Shown: positions 36,118-53,637 of the stretch, in pieces | Position numbering within the stretch: position 1 is the first letter of the stretch | Layout of the letters: every line of letters starts with the position of its first letter | NCBI GenBank assembly: GCA_005408345.1 | Contig: SEMN01000080.1 | Location: forward strand, 1,178,001 to 1,242,000 | Length of the DNA stretch: 64,000 bases | From: Macquaria australasica | Taxonomy: Eukaryota > Chordata > Actinopteri > Centrarchiformes > Percichthyidae | Direction of reading: 5' to 3' | Notes under the pieces: generated by a model | The model's database searches: none | What the model saw: the letters and a program-made list of their open reading frames with translations, nothing else | Told to the model about the DNA's origin: nothing | Program-made: the position numbers and the translations under genes

Positions 36118-37360
36118 ATTGTACAAAGCCTTTATCCCATAAAAATGGGCTTTCAGGAGCAACATGAGAGCTAGGTCCAAGAACTTCTCGACCCCAAAAA
36201 CTTCACATTCATCTCTCAGCCGTTGCATTTCGTTGTAAACATACTACCTACAATGTTGACTTGATGTTTTCATGTTCTAAAAGACTGTTAAGTACACTGG
36301 CTTAGCATCTAAATGCATTGTGTCCTTCCTCTGCCCCACCACCACAGCTCATTCCTCCCTCCCGGACATTTGCACGTGTGTGAAAAGAAACTGAGTCGTG
36401 GGTCTGTTTAAACCCTCCATGTTGCCCTCCAGGCAACAGGCAGTTCAAAGCTGTTGTTTAGTTGCATTCTGTTTGAAGCTGTTTCTCCTCCATTCCCTTT
36501 TAATCCTTGCTAAGTGTTGATCTTGGGGTCCTTTATTTTTTCAGTTTTGATTGTAGTAAGATTGTTAATGCTTAAATGTATGCTTTTTGTTAATGCGTGT
36601 AATATTGATCTGGGAGATTCCTGGTGGTTTAATGTTTTTTTTGTATTTTTTTTTTTATTATTCTTTGAATGTAAAGAGTTGCCAGTATTTGATTTCAGAG
36701 ATGGGTTTACTCCTTCTTGTTCAGACATCCTCTGTAAAAACAGGGTTCCAGTCCTTTTTTTTATATTTTTCCTTTTTGATCATTGAATGTACACACCTCA
36801 GGGATTCACTTTGCACCGAAGTTTTAGGTGGTTTAATGTCCTACTCTTTCCTCTAGCAATGAACATTTATATAAACTGTGTTTTGTCACACTTTGCACTA
36901 AAATAGTTCCCATTAAACTGTTGAATGTATTGTCTTAACCATCCTGCACCTTTTGGTCAAGTTTGAATTTTCCAACAACTCTTTTTTTGAAAAATGTTTA
37001 CATGGTTTCTTTACTTGAAAATGGAATATAAATGCAGATGTTTTATTTTTTGTATGATCCTTCATCTCAAAACTACCTATTTCCTTTGTACAAGTGGGGA
37101 ATATTTGCCTTTTATAAGCTATGTTTATCTTCTATTTTTCAGTAAATTAATTTCCAGTTCCACACAGGCACGCGTTTTGCAGAACTGCCACTGTTACAAC
37201 CCTGAATAATAGAGTTCAGTTTACGTTTGTACTTAGTGTATTTATTTTTCTTATTCATTACATGTCTGAAATTGGTACTGTGGTTATTGGCAGCCTGTAT
37301 TATAGTCAGTAAGTCAGGAAATCTGTGCTGTTAGGCTGTATATCAATAAACTATCGGCCA
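36118..37360 (+). other. vrtn: 3' UTR of vrtn
   Basis: T-rich and AT-rich sequence from the stop codon to a canonical AATAAA at 37345-37350 (ATCAATAAACTATCGG). Frames inside are phenylalanine/leucine-rich from T runs and are not genes. Confidence 0.6.
37345..37350 (+). promoter_or_regulatory. vrtn: Candidate polyadenylation signal of vrtn
   Basis: AATAAA about 1.23 kb beyond the stop codon, the clearest canonical hexamer on this side of the gene. Confidence 0.6.
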
Positions 37361-41340
<3,980 letters not shown>

Positions 41341-41496
41341 ACAGCTGCTGATCAGAGACCTGCACTGACAAGTAAATCAATGAGTGACAACCTTTGACTT
41401 ATTCTTCCTGTGTCAATTGTTTCACTCTTTGTTTGCACTGAATCAATAGTTCTGTGATGCTTTTTTGCTGATGAATGGGGATACAGAGAAAGTGAG

Positions 41497-42249
<753 letters not shown>

Positions 42250-42814
42250 CATGTGGAGAGTTAGATAGGATTAATTCTTCAGTCTGTTCAGTATGAAAAT
42301 ACAGCCAGCAGCCTATTAGCTTAGCTTAGCATAGAGACTGGAAAAAGGGGGAATCTGCTAGCCAGGTAAGGAAACCCAGCTTCTAGCACCTCTAAAGCTC
42401 ACTAATTAAAAAGTTATATCACATTTGTTTAATTCGTACAAAAAGTAAGAGACTTGGAGAGAGCGGCTGCCAGGAAACCAGCTTAGACTCCCGGAAGTCA
42501 CTGCTCCCGGCCAAGAAATAGTCCCATTACCCCCATAAAACCACAAATTGTCATTTGTTCAGTTTTTACAGATTAAACAATGGAGACTTAACATGTTAAT
42601 TAATGAGATTTAGAGATGCTGATAGGTGGATTTTGGACAGAGCCAGGCCAGCTGTCTCCCCGTTTCCAGTCTTTATGCTAAGCTAAGCTAACCATCTCCT
42701 GGATATAGCTTAATATTTACCCTACAGACATAAGAATGGTATTGATGTTCTCATCTAACTCTTGGCAACAAAGAGAATAGGTATATTTCTCAAAATGTCA
42801 AACAATTGCTTTAA
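42250..42814. repeat. Inverted-repeat element, TAGTTTGACATTTTGG family, copy 2
   Basis: Inner arms read TTAGCTTAGCTTAGCATAGAG on the left (about 42318) and TTTATGCTAAGCTAAGCTAAC on the right (about 42672), with CAGCCAGCAGCC and GACTGGAAA blocks arranged symmetrically. The right end CTCAAAATGTCAAACAATTGC to CTTTAA is present; the matching left end is eroded. Between the arms lies non-symmetric sequence of about 300 bp. The same arm sequence occurs at 47835-48277. Confidence 0.7.
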
Positions 42815-45800
42815 CTTTTTAACTGAATTTCAGCTTTTAATGATGCCTTTACTCTCAGCTGAGCATTGACTTTCATGGTTAAATATTGTTAAAAAGGCAG
42901 AGTAAGTACAAGCATGCCCATATTATGACATGCCCTCAGCTTCCTACAGGGCTCGGTGTTACTGTGTCCTCCTGGGTGAAGGCTGAAGGCTGAAGGCTGG
43001 ATAACCCTGCTTGTCAAAGTTATGGAAAAACTATCCTCCATATCCACTGCTAATGCCCTCTTTTGATTCCCCATGTTAATAAGACAGCCTTATTAGTAAC
43101 CTCAACCTTGCCAAATGAACCTCCCATAATGACCACGTGGGCTCTATTGTGAGCTGGGTGGGTGTAAGCACAGCTGTTGGTTCCCCTAATGGCTAATGTC
43201 CGGGGTTGTGATTAAAAGCGCTGCGACCATGAACCATGAACTCATTTCAGCTAGAGCTATTGTCTGCAGAATGAGAAGATAAGAGCTAATTGCTAGATTT
43301 TGTTTCAGCACAAGAAAAGAAGAGTGACGTACAGGGAATAACTATGAAGTATAAGGACGGGAAATTAGAGTTTGGGTAATAACTGGCTGTCTGCATTAGT
43401 AATTCCCAGCAAACACTTTAAATGGGAGCTTTTGCTTTCATGACAGCAGAGTTTTGATTGCCAATGTCTATACAACTTCACACTTGTTAATATTACTTAC
43501 CTTGTGTCCTTGTAATGGAAAGTAGAGAACGTGAAATAATCCAGAATGATCCAGATTCCTTTTCTTTATGACAGGAGAGGACATGTCAGGTGAGAGTCTA
43601 ATTGTCCTGAACTGTCCTTGCTGAACCTCCTACAGACAACTTATTATTTGATTTAGGTGCCTGCTGATATGTCTTCAAATGACCCAGCTTTGCACCTCTG
43701 CTTTTTAAGCATTCACCTTCAAAAAGGACTAAGTTGTTCTTGGAGAATGTTTACAGCAAAGATCAAGACCTGTAACAAGAAGGACAGATGTTTTCAGGTA
43801 GGTGATAGCGATGTGTGTTGTCCTGAGATCAGCCTATTTCACCAGAATGCAGTAAAATTAAAAGCTTTAACAACGATAGTACTGAAATTGTGCAGCAACA
43901 TTAGCTGAAACAAAATACTCTGTAGATCCGACTTGACTCGGATGAATCAAATATTCCCTTGTGTCGATTTAAGTCCTTTGCTGAGTATATTAGGTTGAAT
44001 TATTGCAGTTGTTTTAGTCATGCCACGTCTCAAGCTTCAGTCAGACCGCTTCGGGATTGTAATAATTAAAGAAATTTACCGAACTAAAAAGATCTTAGAT
44101 GTGTGCTTGGGGAAATACATTCCACCTACAAGCTAAGCATTCTACACAACTGCCCTTGTGAGGGCTTTATTCCTAAAGTGATGTGTGTGAGGCTGTGTGT
44201 ATGGAGGGTTTTCTACTATGGTTTGCACACATACTGTACAAGGTTATGGATAATTTATACTCACAAAAAAATTATAATTTGATATTCCTTGCAGCATAAT
44301 CCACAACCAAGCAATAACTGGTCCATTTTATTAACTAATTGTTCCAAGAAGATTAGACGAACATTAACATTAAGTCTTTTTCTGCATTGCTAATAATGGA
44401 AATAAACTGACGTATGCCCAAAGACTTGAATGATACTGCATTGATCCCATCAAAATGCCTTGTTTCTGGGCATGTAATTTAGTCCTTTTTAATTACATTC
44501 TCATTTAATCTAAAATCGTTACTTATTAATAGGTGCATCTACTAAATCAAGTAAAATGCACCTTTGAGGTTAAGAAACTTCGACTGATGTAGGATTTGTG
44601 CACCACAACACATATATTAGAGTATGTTATGTATTGTATGATAGACTTTTGATTTTATAGGACCAACAAACAAAGGTAAATGTACACAAGTAAAGATGGA
44701 GCTAAAAGAGTAGAACACACACTGCTCCACTGTATGTCAACTATCCCCATCTAACTCAGGTGTTTTTACAGCACTGAACTTTGTCCAAGCATCTATGGAA
44801 ACATCATCTTGTGCTTTTGTTTGTCTAAAACGTTAGCTGCATATCAGTTTTTATTTTTGTGCACTGTCACCATGCCAGCAGGCTGTAAAATTATAGATGA
44901 TATGATTTTGCAGCTCTAATAAGCATAAAGATACACTGATGAAAATGTGAGAAAATTAGCTGTACCTTACAGGTACCCATATGGTCTGTGTGTGTGTGAG
45001 AGAGAGTGTGCTGGAGCAAAGGCTGGCCCCTTTCACCATGAAGCTGAATTATAGCTGTGTCACTTCCAATCAGGTCTGTAATATTTCACACGAAGGCAGA
45101 GGAGTCCCAAATCCCTCTGTCTGAGTGCATTTGTTCATCTGCCCGCTCCAAAAGCAGAACTCTTTGATTGTATCTGGAGGATTGGACCGTATTGTTTCTT
45201 AAAATCACTAAGGAGGAAAAAAGACTTAAACTTTTTTTATGTAGTACAGGTAGATATGGATATAATATCACCCTCAGGAGAGCCTCTGGTGCTTTTGATG
45301 TATTAAAAATATGCTTTGGGATGGAGATCTCACTCCGAGCAGGTTGGGGCAGAATATGTAAGTGCTGAAAGGGTGTGGGCTAACAACTCAAAATATTAAA
45401 AGATAAAAGTCAGGATTCCTGTTGGGTAGGACACCTGCTGAGCACAAGAAGTTCTCGTCTATACAGAGATCAAGGTAATGTGAATTCATCGTGGTATTGT
45501 AATGGGTGCAAAGAGGGAGGATAAGGGAAAGAAAAGATGGTGCATGTAGCTGATAAAGACGCTGGGGCTTCTGGGTTTGCTGCATCAACATCAGTGCAGA
45601 GTTCCATCAACTTCCTGTACTGCGTACCACACATTGGGATTAAAACAGGGCAAAACTCATGGTCACTCAACTAAAAAGATTGAAGATTCAGATTTATTGT
45701 CATTATACAATACCAGATTGCACAATGAAATGCAGTCATAGCCCCCTCCAAGTTACACACACAGAAAATATTTGTTGGAAAACGTGTTGGATGCACCAAA

Positions 45801-47834
45801 CTATTTTGGCTCATGTTTCAAACTATACTTCTGTCACAAGATGCCACAGAATGAGGAAGTGTTCACGGCCTTGCCTCATCTAAGTAATCTTTGGATTTCT
45901 CCACACGTTAAAGCTGTCTGCATGAGGCTGGAGTTTGGAGGGTGGTGTATTGTTTTTACCATTTCCAATATTAAAAATACAAGAGCAAACGCATAAGAAT
46001 TGGACACTGTGTGTTTGTCTATTCTAATGTAAGCTGCGACGCTTAACATGTCTGGCTAACCAGCCTACTACCTACAGTAGTAACTGAGTGCTACTTACTC
46101 ATACAGTAACATTTCCCCACTCTGTATCTTATAGGACTAACTACCTCCAACGTACACCGCAATACAGGAACAATGCTGTTTCTTTCCATGTCTTCTACAT
46201 GGATCAGCCGGTGAGGACGCTGACATTTTGCCTGGGACATGCAGCTTTAGTCTCAGTCTTTTAGCACAATATCATGTATGTAGCCATCAAGTGTATATTT
46301 AATACCAATGACTCAAAGTCACTGTTATCATTGTAAACTACGCTAGAATGGAAAGCTTTACGGGCGTAGCAACAGTAACTAAGGGGGGTGGGGCTTGGTC
46401 TCATTATGGAGTGTGGAGAGATACAGGTTTACAGTTCTGTATGCAGATTGTTGCGGATGCAGTCGTCATGTTTCTGTGAATGTTACTTGTTACTTGCACC
46501 TTGTTTGTGGTGTCTGCTACTCTTGATGAGAAATGTGGCCTGGCTATAGACAGTAAACAAGAAAATGTAATTTTCCTAGCCTCCCAACTGCTGCACGGAT
46601 TGTGGACCCGTGTACAAACACACACAGCGAGGTGGGTTTAATGCAGAATGCGGAATGATAGCAGACAGCTCAAAGGGTGGGATGGGCAAATAGACTCGTC
46701 GAACTGATCTTGAGATAGATTTGAAACAAATTGAACCAACCAAGGAAGTCACAGCCGAGGATCCTTCAGTTTTTCAGATTACCTTTCTGCTGATGTTTGC
46801 TTTTGTACACTAAGATGACCGCCTGATATTTGAGGCCAAACGTAAATAAAGTGAATTTTATGTGTGTTTAAGTTTGTAGAAAACTATAGCATGGACAAAT
46901 ATATTTCATTTGAGAATTTTTATTTAAGGCATGCTTTGCTCTTTGATAGAAGGACCAATAATTCAAACAATATTGTATTTAATCTGTTAAATTTGCACCA
47001 CAGTTGTATTTTAGTAATCTACTGTATACCTGCATTTACAGCTGTATCCAAAGCAATCATGTCGGCCTTTCATTGGGCTGAAAATCAATTACTTGTTTTC
47101 TATATAAATACAGTCACTATAGCTTCAGGTGAAGAGGAGAGAACATTGAAGAGGCGTAGCTTTGTTTTCATTAACTGTAAATTAAATGGCATTTTCCCTG
47201 TGGGCTGGAACTTCAATCTGTCCTGATTTATTAGCTTTGGAAACAAACTCTGGGAGCCGTGCAACAGATGACCAACCGATCCCCTGGGCCAGGTCCTTCA
47301 TTTGAAGCCAGCGCTGCGCTGCTATGTGTCCAATCCGAACGGGTCTTATCTGTCAGGAGAATATTGACCGCATTACTCATTATCAGCCAAGAGTGTCTCT
47401 GCTAGTAAACTCACACTGAATGAAGTCAGCTATCAAAAGTAATACTCAAGAGGATGCCTGGCCACAAGGAGATGATCCCAGCGCAATCATACATCTCTCT
47501 CTGTCTCTCTTCCTCTGTCTTAAATAATCTGTCTCTGTCTCTCTCTGTCTGTCTCTCCCTCTGTAGCTTTATAGCTTTTTAATCAACTTCCCACTGCTGC
47601 TCACTGCTCTTCTAGAGGCGGAGGGCGAGGGGAAACATGATGAGGACATCAACTTCAGAGCCTTTAGAAACCCAGTTATCACTCCATTCCAATAAAGATG
47701 ACTCTAAGGATGAAAAATAATAAACACATTCGAAGCAAGTCTATACATGTAATATACTCTCACAGCAAGCAATGGTTTAGTATTGACAGGTCAGGACGTA
47801 ATAAGTTGAACTCCATGTTTTGAGAAAAGACAAC
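42815..47834. other. Gene desert, part 3
   Basis: No exon supported. A GGCTGAA triplet tandem lies near 42978-42998. Stretches around 43090-43290 and 47220-47420 are more complex and less AT-rich than their surroundings, as conserved non-coding sequence often is, but conservation cannot be judged from one sequence. A CT-rich run occurs at about 47490-47560. Confidence 0.5.
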
Positions 47835-48277
47835 CTTAAAGGAATAGTTTGACATTTTGGGAAATACGCTTATTCTCTTTCTAGCCGAGAGTTACATGAG
47901 AAGATCGATACCACTCTTATGTCTGTATGCTAAATGAAATGCTACAGCCAGCAGTCTGTTAGCTTAGCTTAGCATAAAGGCTGGAAACAGAGAAAAATTG
48001 CTAGCCTGCCTCTGTCCAAACGCGCCTACCAGCACCTCTAAAGCTCACTAATTTGTACTTCTTTTAGATTCACAGACGGATTGTGTTACCATTGGACAGA
48101 CCCCTGTAGCGTTTCTCCCTTATTTCCAGTCTTTGTGCTAAGCTAAGCTAACCAGCTGCTGGCTGTGGCCTTATATTTATTGTGTACACACTTAAGAGTG
48201 GTATCAACCTTTTCATTTAACTCTCTGCATGAAAGTGAATGAGCATGTGGGCCAAAATGTCAAACTATTGCTTTAAG
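47835..48277. repeat. Inverted-repeat element, TAGTTTGACATTTTGG family, copy 1
   Basis: The left end CTTAAAGGAATAGTTTGACA and right end TGTCAAACTATTGCTTTAAG are inverse matches with a single mismatch. The symmetry continues inward: CCACTCTTATG versus TAAGAGTGGTATC, and TTAGCTTAGCTTAGCATAAAG versus TTTGTGCTAAGCTAAGCTAAC. This 443-bp non-coding palindromic element resembles a fish MITE. Related copies lie at 42250-42814 and 28690-28765. Target duplication not evident. Confidence 0.8.
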
Positions 48278-49313
48278 CAATCACTATTACACTGCTTTGT
48301 TGAATGTGGTAGTGTCGGTAGTTAGCAAAAACTTTCTTTCTAGATTCCTGGGATATAGGTCAGAATACTTTTTAAATTCAGTACTGTATTGTAAACTTTT
48401 CTCTGCCTTTCAAAAGTCTTTCCTTTGCTCAGCTTTTAACAAAGACACAACACATTTAGAATCTGATGCTTAATGGGACGTAATACATCTGTTGCCTGTA
48501 TTTATAAACTGATTTCCCCACAGAAATCATTGAACATTTATCTTGTCTCGTCTTTTACCTGTTGAACTAAATAAACAGTCAAAGTCTGGGAAGTGAGCCA
48601 TGAAGCGCTCTGAGGAATTTAAAACATAAAAACAGGTTAAAGTTTTCTTTCATCCAGTTTGTTTTTCGGTCTCATGACTATGCCTATCTAGTGTCTTTGT
48701 TTACACTGAGAAAGTAGGATTTATTTGTGCTGCCTATCCACCAAGGCATCATCGTCTTCCAAAGAACAGCGAGGAAGAACAAAGAAATGGCTTGAGATAC
48801 ATACAAATAAAAAAGGGAGAAACAGTAATTACTTTGGCTGTCAAATGAGTCTTTAAATATTTTTTATCGTCTCAAAGTCTGAACTTCAAAGAACTATCGG
48901 ATTCCAGTGTCTCTGTACTTCGAGATGCAAAGTCGCCGTGAATAGCATCCTCCGAATGTCACTGAGGAGGGTGAGGCGAGGCATACATACAAAGCTGCAG
49001 AGAGCATCAAAAGAGAAGAGGAGCACTTGAATGGTAAAGGAGTCTATTGTTACAATCTGAGCTACAATACAGGCCATCACAATGCCTCCTCATGAGTAAA
49101 CCAAACAAGCAAAAGGAATAGAAGAATGTGTGAAAGATAAGCAGGAGGATCTCTTCCTCATACATACACACAAGGCCTCGCTTCATCCCTCTCATGGCAA
49201 CAAATGGCAAAGAGTGGGGAAGGGGAAGAGTTTCAAAATGTTCCCCTCTTCCTCCACTTACAGTGATGCTTTTATGCTATTATAGGATAACACCTTGGCC
49301 TGAACTCATAGCA
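48278..49313. other. Gene desert, part 4
   Basis: No gene or coherent repeat that I can support; several short open frames only. Confidence 0.5.
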
Positions 49314-49432
49314 TGACACGATACAAAATAATATGATATGCTATGATACATTATGATAAGATACAAAACTTTATAATACGATATATTACGATATGATACG
49401 ATACAACATAATACAATACAATACAACACAAT
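49314..49432 (+). repeat. Degenerate ATACG/ATACA minisatellite
   Basis: Imperfect tandem units such as GATACGATACA, ATATGATATG and AATACAATACAATAC, mostly 5-mers of the form ATACR or ATATG. Decay is uneven, with the right half more regular. Confidence 0.8.
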
Positions 49433-49519
49433 ATGGTATGACTCCATACATGACGTGTATCATATTGTATTGGTGTGTTATGTAGTAAGAGGCAAAAGAA
49501 AACACTACTGAAGAATTTG

Positions 49520-49645
49520 GATGACCTGGTGGTTCAGTGGTCAGTTCTTTTGCCTTACAGCAAAAGGGTCCTGTATTTGGGCCCACCAGTGTCCACTGTG
49601 GTTTTTGGCATGTTTGCTGGGGTTTCCTCCTTCCTCAAAAACATA
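49520..49645 (+). repeat. Fish dispersed repeat (SINE-like), plus orientation
   Basis: GATGACCTGGTGGTTCAGTGG, TTGCCTTACAGCAAAAGGGTC, CCAGTGTCCACTGTGG, TGGCATGTTTGCTGGGGTTTC and CTCCTTCCTC follow the order of the family whose reverse copy is at 826-966. The open frame across it is produced by the repeat and is not a gene. Confidence 0.65.
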
Positions 49646-52600
49646 CTCCTGCCATCGCCCCTGACCAAGTCAATGGCAGCGCTTGGGGACCAACTTCTAG
49701 TCCAGAGGAGCAATTGTTTCTCAGTTGCTACAATATAGCTGCCCAATATGACACAATACTTTTATCTAATATTGTAAATAATTAACCTGGTTTCATTTAT
49801 GTAATTGCAGGAGAAATGTACTTCAAATGCTAGACTTTGGTATATTCTGTGGGCCATGATTCAAGCCCAAACATATGCTAATTGCAAGTTTCTGTACATG
49901 TTGGGCTACACACATATCATAATCGTCATTTCACAGTTACCTTAAAGGTGCATAAGTACAGGTACTTATGAAGACGACCGTCAGTTAAGTTTAGAATGGA
50001 CAGAAACCTGCAATTACCATTATGCATGATGTTGTTGTGCATTGTGAATGCAATGGTGGCTGCACAATTCAAATATTCACTACAACATCCTTGTAAACCC
50101 TTGAGCATTTACAGAGCTGATTCGAGGACGGATTTCTTTTCAAATTGGCTACAGCTGATTCATCCAATCATTGCATGTAACCAATGTGGAAACATACAGT
50201 AAACAATGGGCAAACATGCACCCAAATCTCACAGGCCAAATGCACAATTAATCACATGACATTGTTAACCAATTGCAGACGATGTCACCATGCCCTTTAG
50301 ACTGTGCAACACTTAACTAATACAACAAGCAAAATGCAGCTTTGCAGCCCTCTCCAAAAGTTGGGTGCGCTCCATGAAAACTATTTGACACAATGGCCCC
50401 TGAAAAACCCACTTGAGCCCACTCCCCTGATGGAGGTTTATAAAACATAGTTCATCAACCTCTTAGAAAAGAGGTAGGCTCCAAATTCAAGAGACACTTG
50501 AATATTTCACCCTCCCCAATTTATCCAGTCAGTAGAAATTGACTGACATTAGGTAGCTACAGCACCTTTTCCCTAAGTAGTCTGAACTCCAGCTGTGGAG
50601 CACTTAAAGATATGATGAAGCCATTTGCTTAACGCAGAGTGCCAGCAGCTGGAAACACTTTGAGTGGGGGAAATAGCAGTAATGTTGGTCTAGATTTTCA
50701 CTGCTGAGGAGCAGAGATGGGGGAATAGAATTTAGGATCTGAATATAAAAATACTTGGAAAATGTAAATGTTGCAAGTTTCCAATCAGCTGCTCACATAA
50801 CAATCCTGGGTTATTTCTATAGTCGGTATATTTCTGAATTTAATATAACCAAGACCAGGTGTTTTGTGAGTCATTTTTATTTGGTAATAAAACCAAGAAT
50901 CTGTATTTTCTTTAGCAATTTTCTGCTCTAATGATGGTTTAATAGAGGAATCCTAAAGAGAGAGATATGCATGTCTTAATATGTTCTGATTGGACACTGT
51001 CTGGCGTCTGAAGTACTGGACAAAAGTAAACACCCAAAGAGTCTGGATCCTGATCTGAAATTAGGTCTGCGTTTTCACTTTCAGATAGTGGAGGCTGGGC
51101 GGGGCATGGAGGTAAATTGATCCCAGATTTGATTCAAAAGTCCTCTGTTGCTCAAGTAGATCAATCCAATGTCGCCTTTTGAAGATATAGCAACACTGTT
51201 TAGCATTCAAAAAGCAGCTCCCTCTGAGAGAATAGAGGAGTGCAAATAAGAGAGCGGTTCATTTCTATGCCCCCATGGTAACACAAATGCTCCCTATCAA
51301 AAAATCCCAGACGAAGGCACAGCGAGAGGGCCTGGGGCATCAATACCTGTCCCTAAACCTGAACCAAGAGAGTGCTGTCTAATTGGCAATCAATCTACAC
51401 ACATACACAGAAATCAAAGACCTTCCTTTCCTTCTTTCCTCGCTCCTCCATGTGATTGTATTTGGATGGCACTGGAAAATAGAGGCACAGCATAAGCAAT
51501 GAGGGCGTTATTAAAACGGACTTGTGCTAAATAATCAGCGTCACATTGTTTTGACATAAACAAGTCAATGTAACATGTTGCTCTCAGCTCATCAAAAGAA
51601 TGGCATGGATTGTAAAATGCTGTAGCAAATGCTCATGTGACATTTTGCATTCATCTGATACCACAGTGTTATACAAGAAGTCAAGCACCAGGTTAGAGGG
51701 GGGGCTGCTGGAGGTTTAGTTGCTCTAATTTCAACTTTATAAGCATCAACAGAGAATGTGTATTTCCCATCAGGGACACATGATGAAATGTGAGATAAAC
51801 ACAACTTTAATTTGTATTTAATATGATCTTGCTGCCACTAATGCAACCCCCCATTTCCAGCATTAAAAGTGGGATGCTAAGCCTCTATCACCCCTCGCTG
51901 GATGTAGGCGAGCTTAGCGGAGCCACACACCTGGAGTGGAGTGAGGGGCCCCAGAAGCAGGGCTTAGGAGCAGCACGCCGCCTCTGCTCTAAAGCCAGGA
52001 CGGTATTGATGCTAATGGGGCTGGGGCAGCCCCGCCGCCCGCCACCTGTATAATCCCCTCTAATACTCTCCCCACCCGCGGCTGTTTACTTTTCCATTTG
52101 CCTGAGTTATTCTTCCACACATCCATCATGTTCGTGAGAAGATGCTCTCTGCAGCCGCTCGTAGAGTCTAGAAATTCCAGCTACTTACATAAGAAGTTAT
52201 TGTATTTTATGAGAGAGAAAGAGAGAGGGAGGATAAACTTAGAGTCATCCATACATGCTAATGCATTACTATGAGGGTGCGCCTGTCAGTGTTGCCATGT
52301 GCTGAAAACTGAATAATCACACAAAGACTTGTATTTCATGCTGAGCTATTGTACTTTCAAATCCAGATGTGGCCTGTATTTTAAATGTAATGCTGTTACT
52401 TAAAGAGAGACTGATAGAAAGTAACAATGCAAATGTCAGGGTTCAGTGATAAAAACTACAATGTTGGACTGTTGTCTTAATATGTTTTCCGTAGTAGTAT
52501 TTCTGTACAATTTGCTGATGTTCGGCTGTGTATAGTACACAGGTTTAAAGTACAGTAGCCTACAGTGATAAAGCTGTGAGACCTGTTTTTGTGTTTGTAT

Positions 52601-53362
52601 TTGCACGATTATTTTGATATATCAGTCATTACATACTTGATCTGAGGAAAGTTTGTGTCCGTGCATCTTTCTTTCAAATACTCAAAAACTTGAGGAGAAC
52701 CACACCAGATGAAATGGTCTGAACCAGAGAAATAATGTGAAACACAGTCACAAAAGGTTTAATGGAGGTTGTCAGAGGCCACAGTGACTTATGCATGACA
52801 TCACAGCGATGTGATTGGATAATTTATGCCAGTTCCAGGGTCAGTTTTTGATAATCAGTATCTTTATATTAACAGTGGATCACATTACTACTAGTATGTG
52901 AAAGGTGTAGCTCGTACTGATGGAACCACAGAGAATTATCACCCGACTCTACAGTTAGCCTCTGCTCTACAAAGCTTTATAATGTTTTTTAAGTTTTGGT
53001 TTTCTGCTGTCCCACAATTTTATTATTTTATTACACTCTCACTGCTCTCATACCGTCGTTTTTCACAATGGGCAGATGCTAACAATCCTACAATGCAATG
53101 CTCTGCATTTTACATACGCAAAAATGAGCATTGAGCGACTAAAGCTGATGATGATAGTAAGTGTCCGAAAATTCAATTTACTGCTCACTACTGAGTAAAC
53201 TATTGAGTGTGTATTATATAGGGAGTAGTGAATGAGTGAACAAGGGAGTGATTTCAGACACAGCCAGTATGTTAGTTTTGTTGTTTACAGCTTGTTTTCG
53301 CTGCCCCCGAGTGGCCAAAATTCATTAGTCGTTCTTTACACAATCGACAACAATTTTGGTGG
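49646..53362. other. Gene desert, part 5
   Basis: No exon supported. A comparatively G+C-rich block at about 51850-52090 contains a short perfect hairpin (GGGGCTGGGGCAGCCCC, about 52018-52034) followed by GCCGCCCGCCACC, and is a candidate regulatory element. The remainder is AT-rich. Confidence 0.5.
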
Positions 53363-53637
53363 TTGTTTAATCATTTAAGTAATTTATCAAGCAAACTGCC
53401 ATATGTTTGTTGATTCTCAAATTTGAGGATTTGCTGCTTTTCTCTGCCTTATGTCACTCTAAATTGAACATCTTTGGGTTTTGATATGTTGTTCGGATAA
53501 AACAAGCAATTTAAAGACGTCACATTATGCTTTGAGAAATTATGATTTTTGGACATCTCATAGACGTAATGTATTGATTCATTTTAAAACATAATCAACA
53601 GATAAATTTATAAAGAAACAGTCAATTTCAGCCCTAG
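53363..53637 (+). repeat. Palindromic repeat (GATTAATTGATT family), copy 2
   Basis: TTAATCATTTAAGTAATTTAT, GAGGATTTGCTGCTTTTCTCT, GAACATCTTTGGGTTTTG, AAAGACGTCACATTATGC, TCATAGACGTAATG and GTCAATTTCAGCCCTA occur in the family order. It is the most complete copy here, and the matching blocks at 1472-1741 are in the same order and strand. Confidence 0.7.

Noticed and set aside
49475..49785. 87- and 82-codon plus-strand frames
   Set aside because: They lie within or beside a dispersed fish repeat also present in reverse at 826-966.
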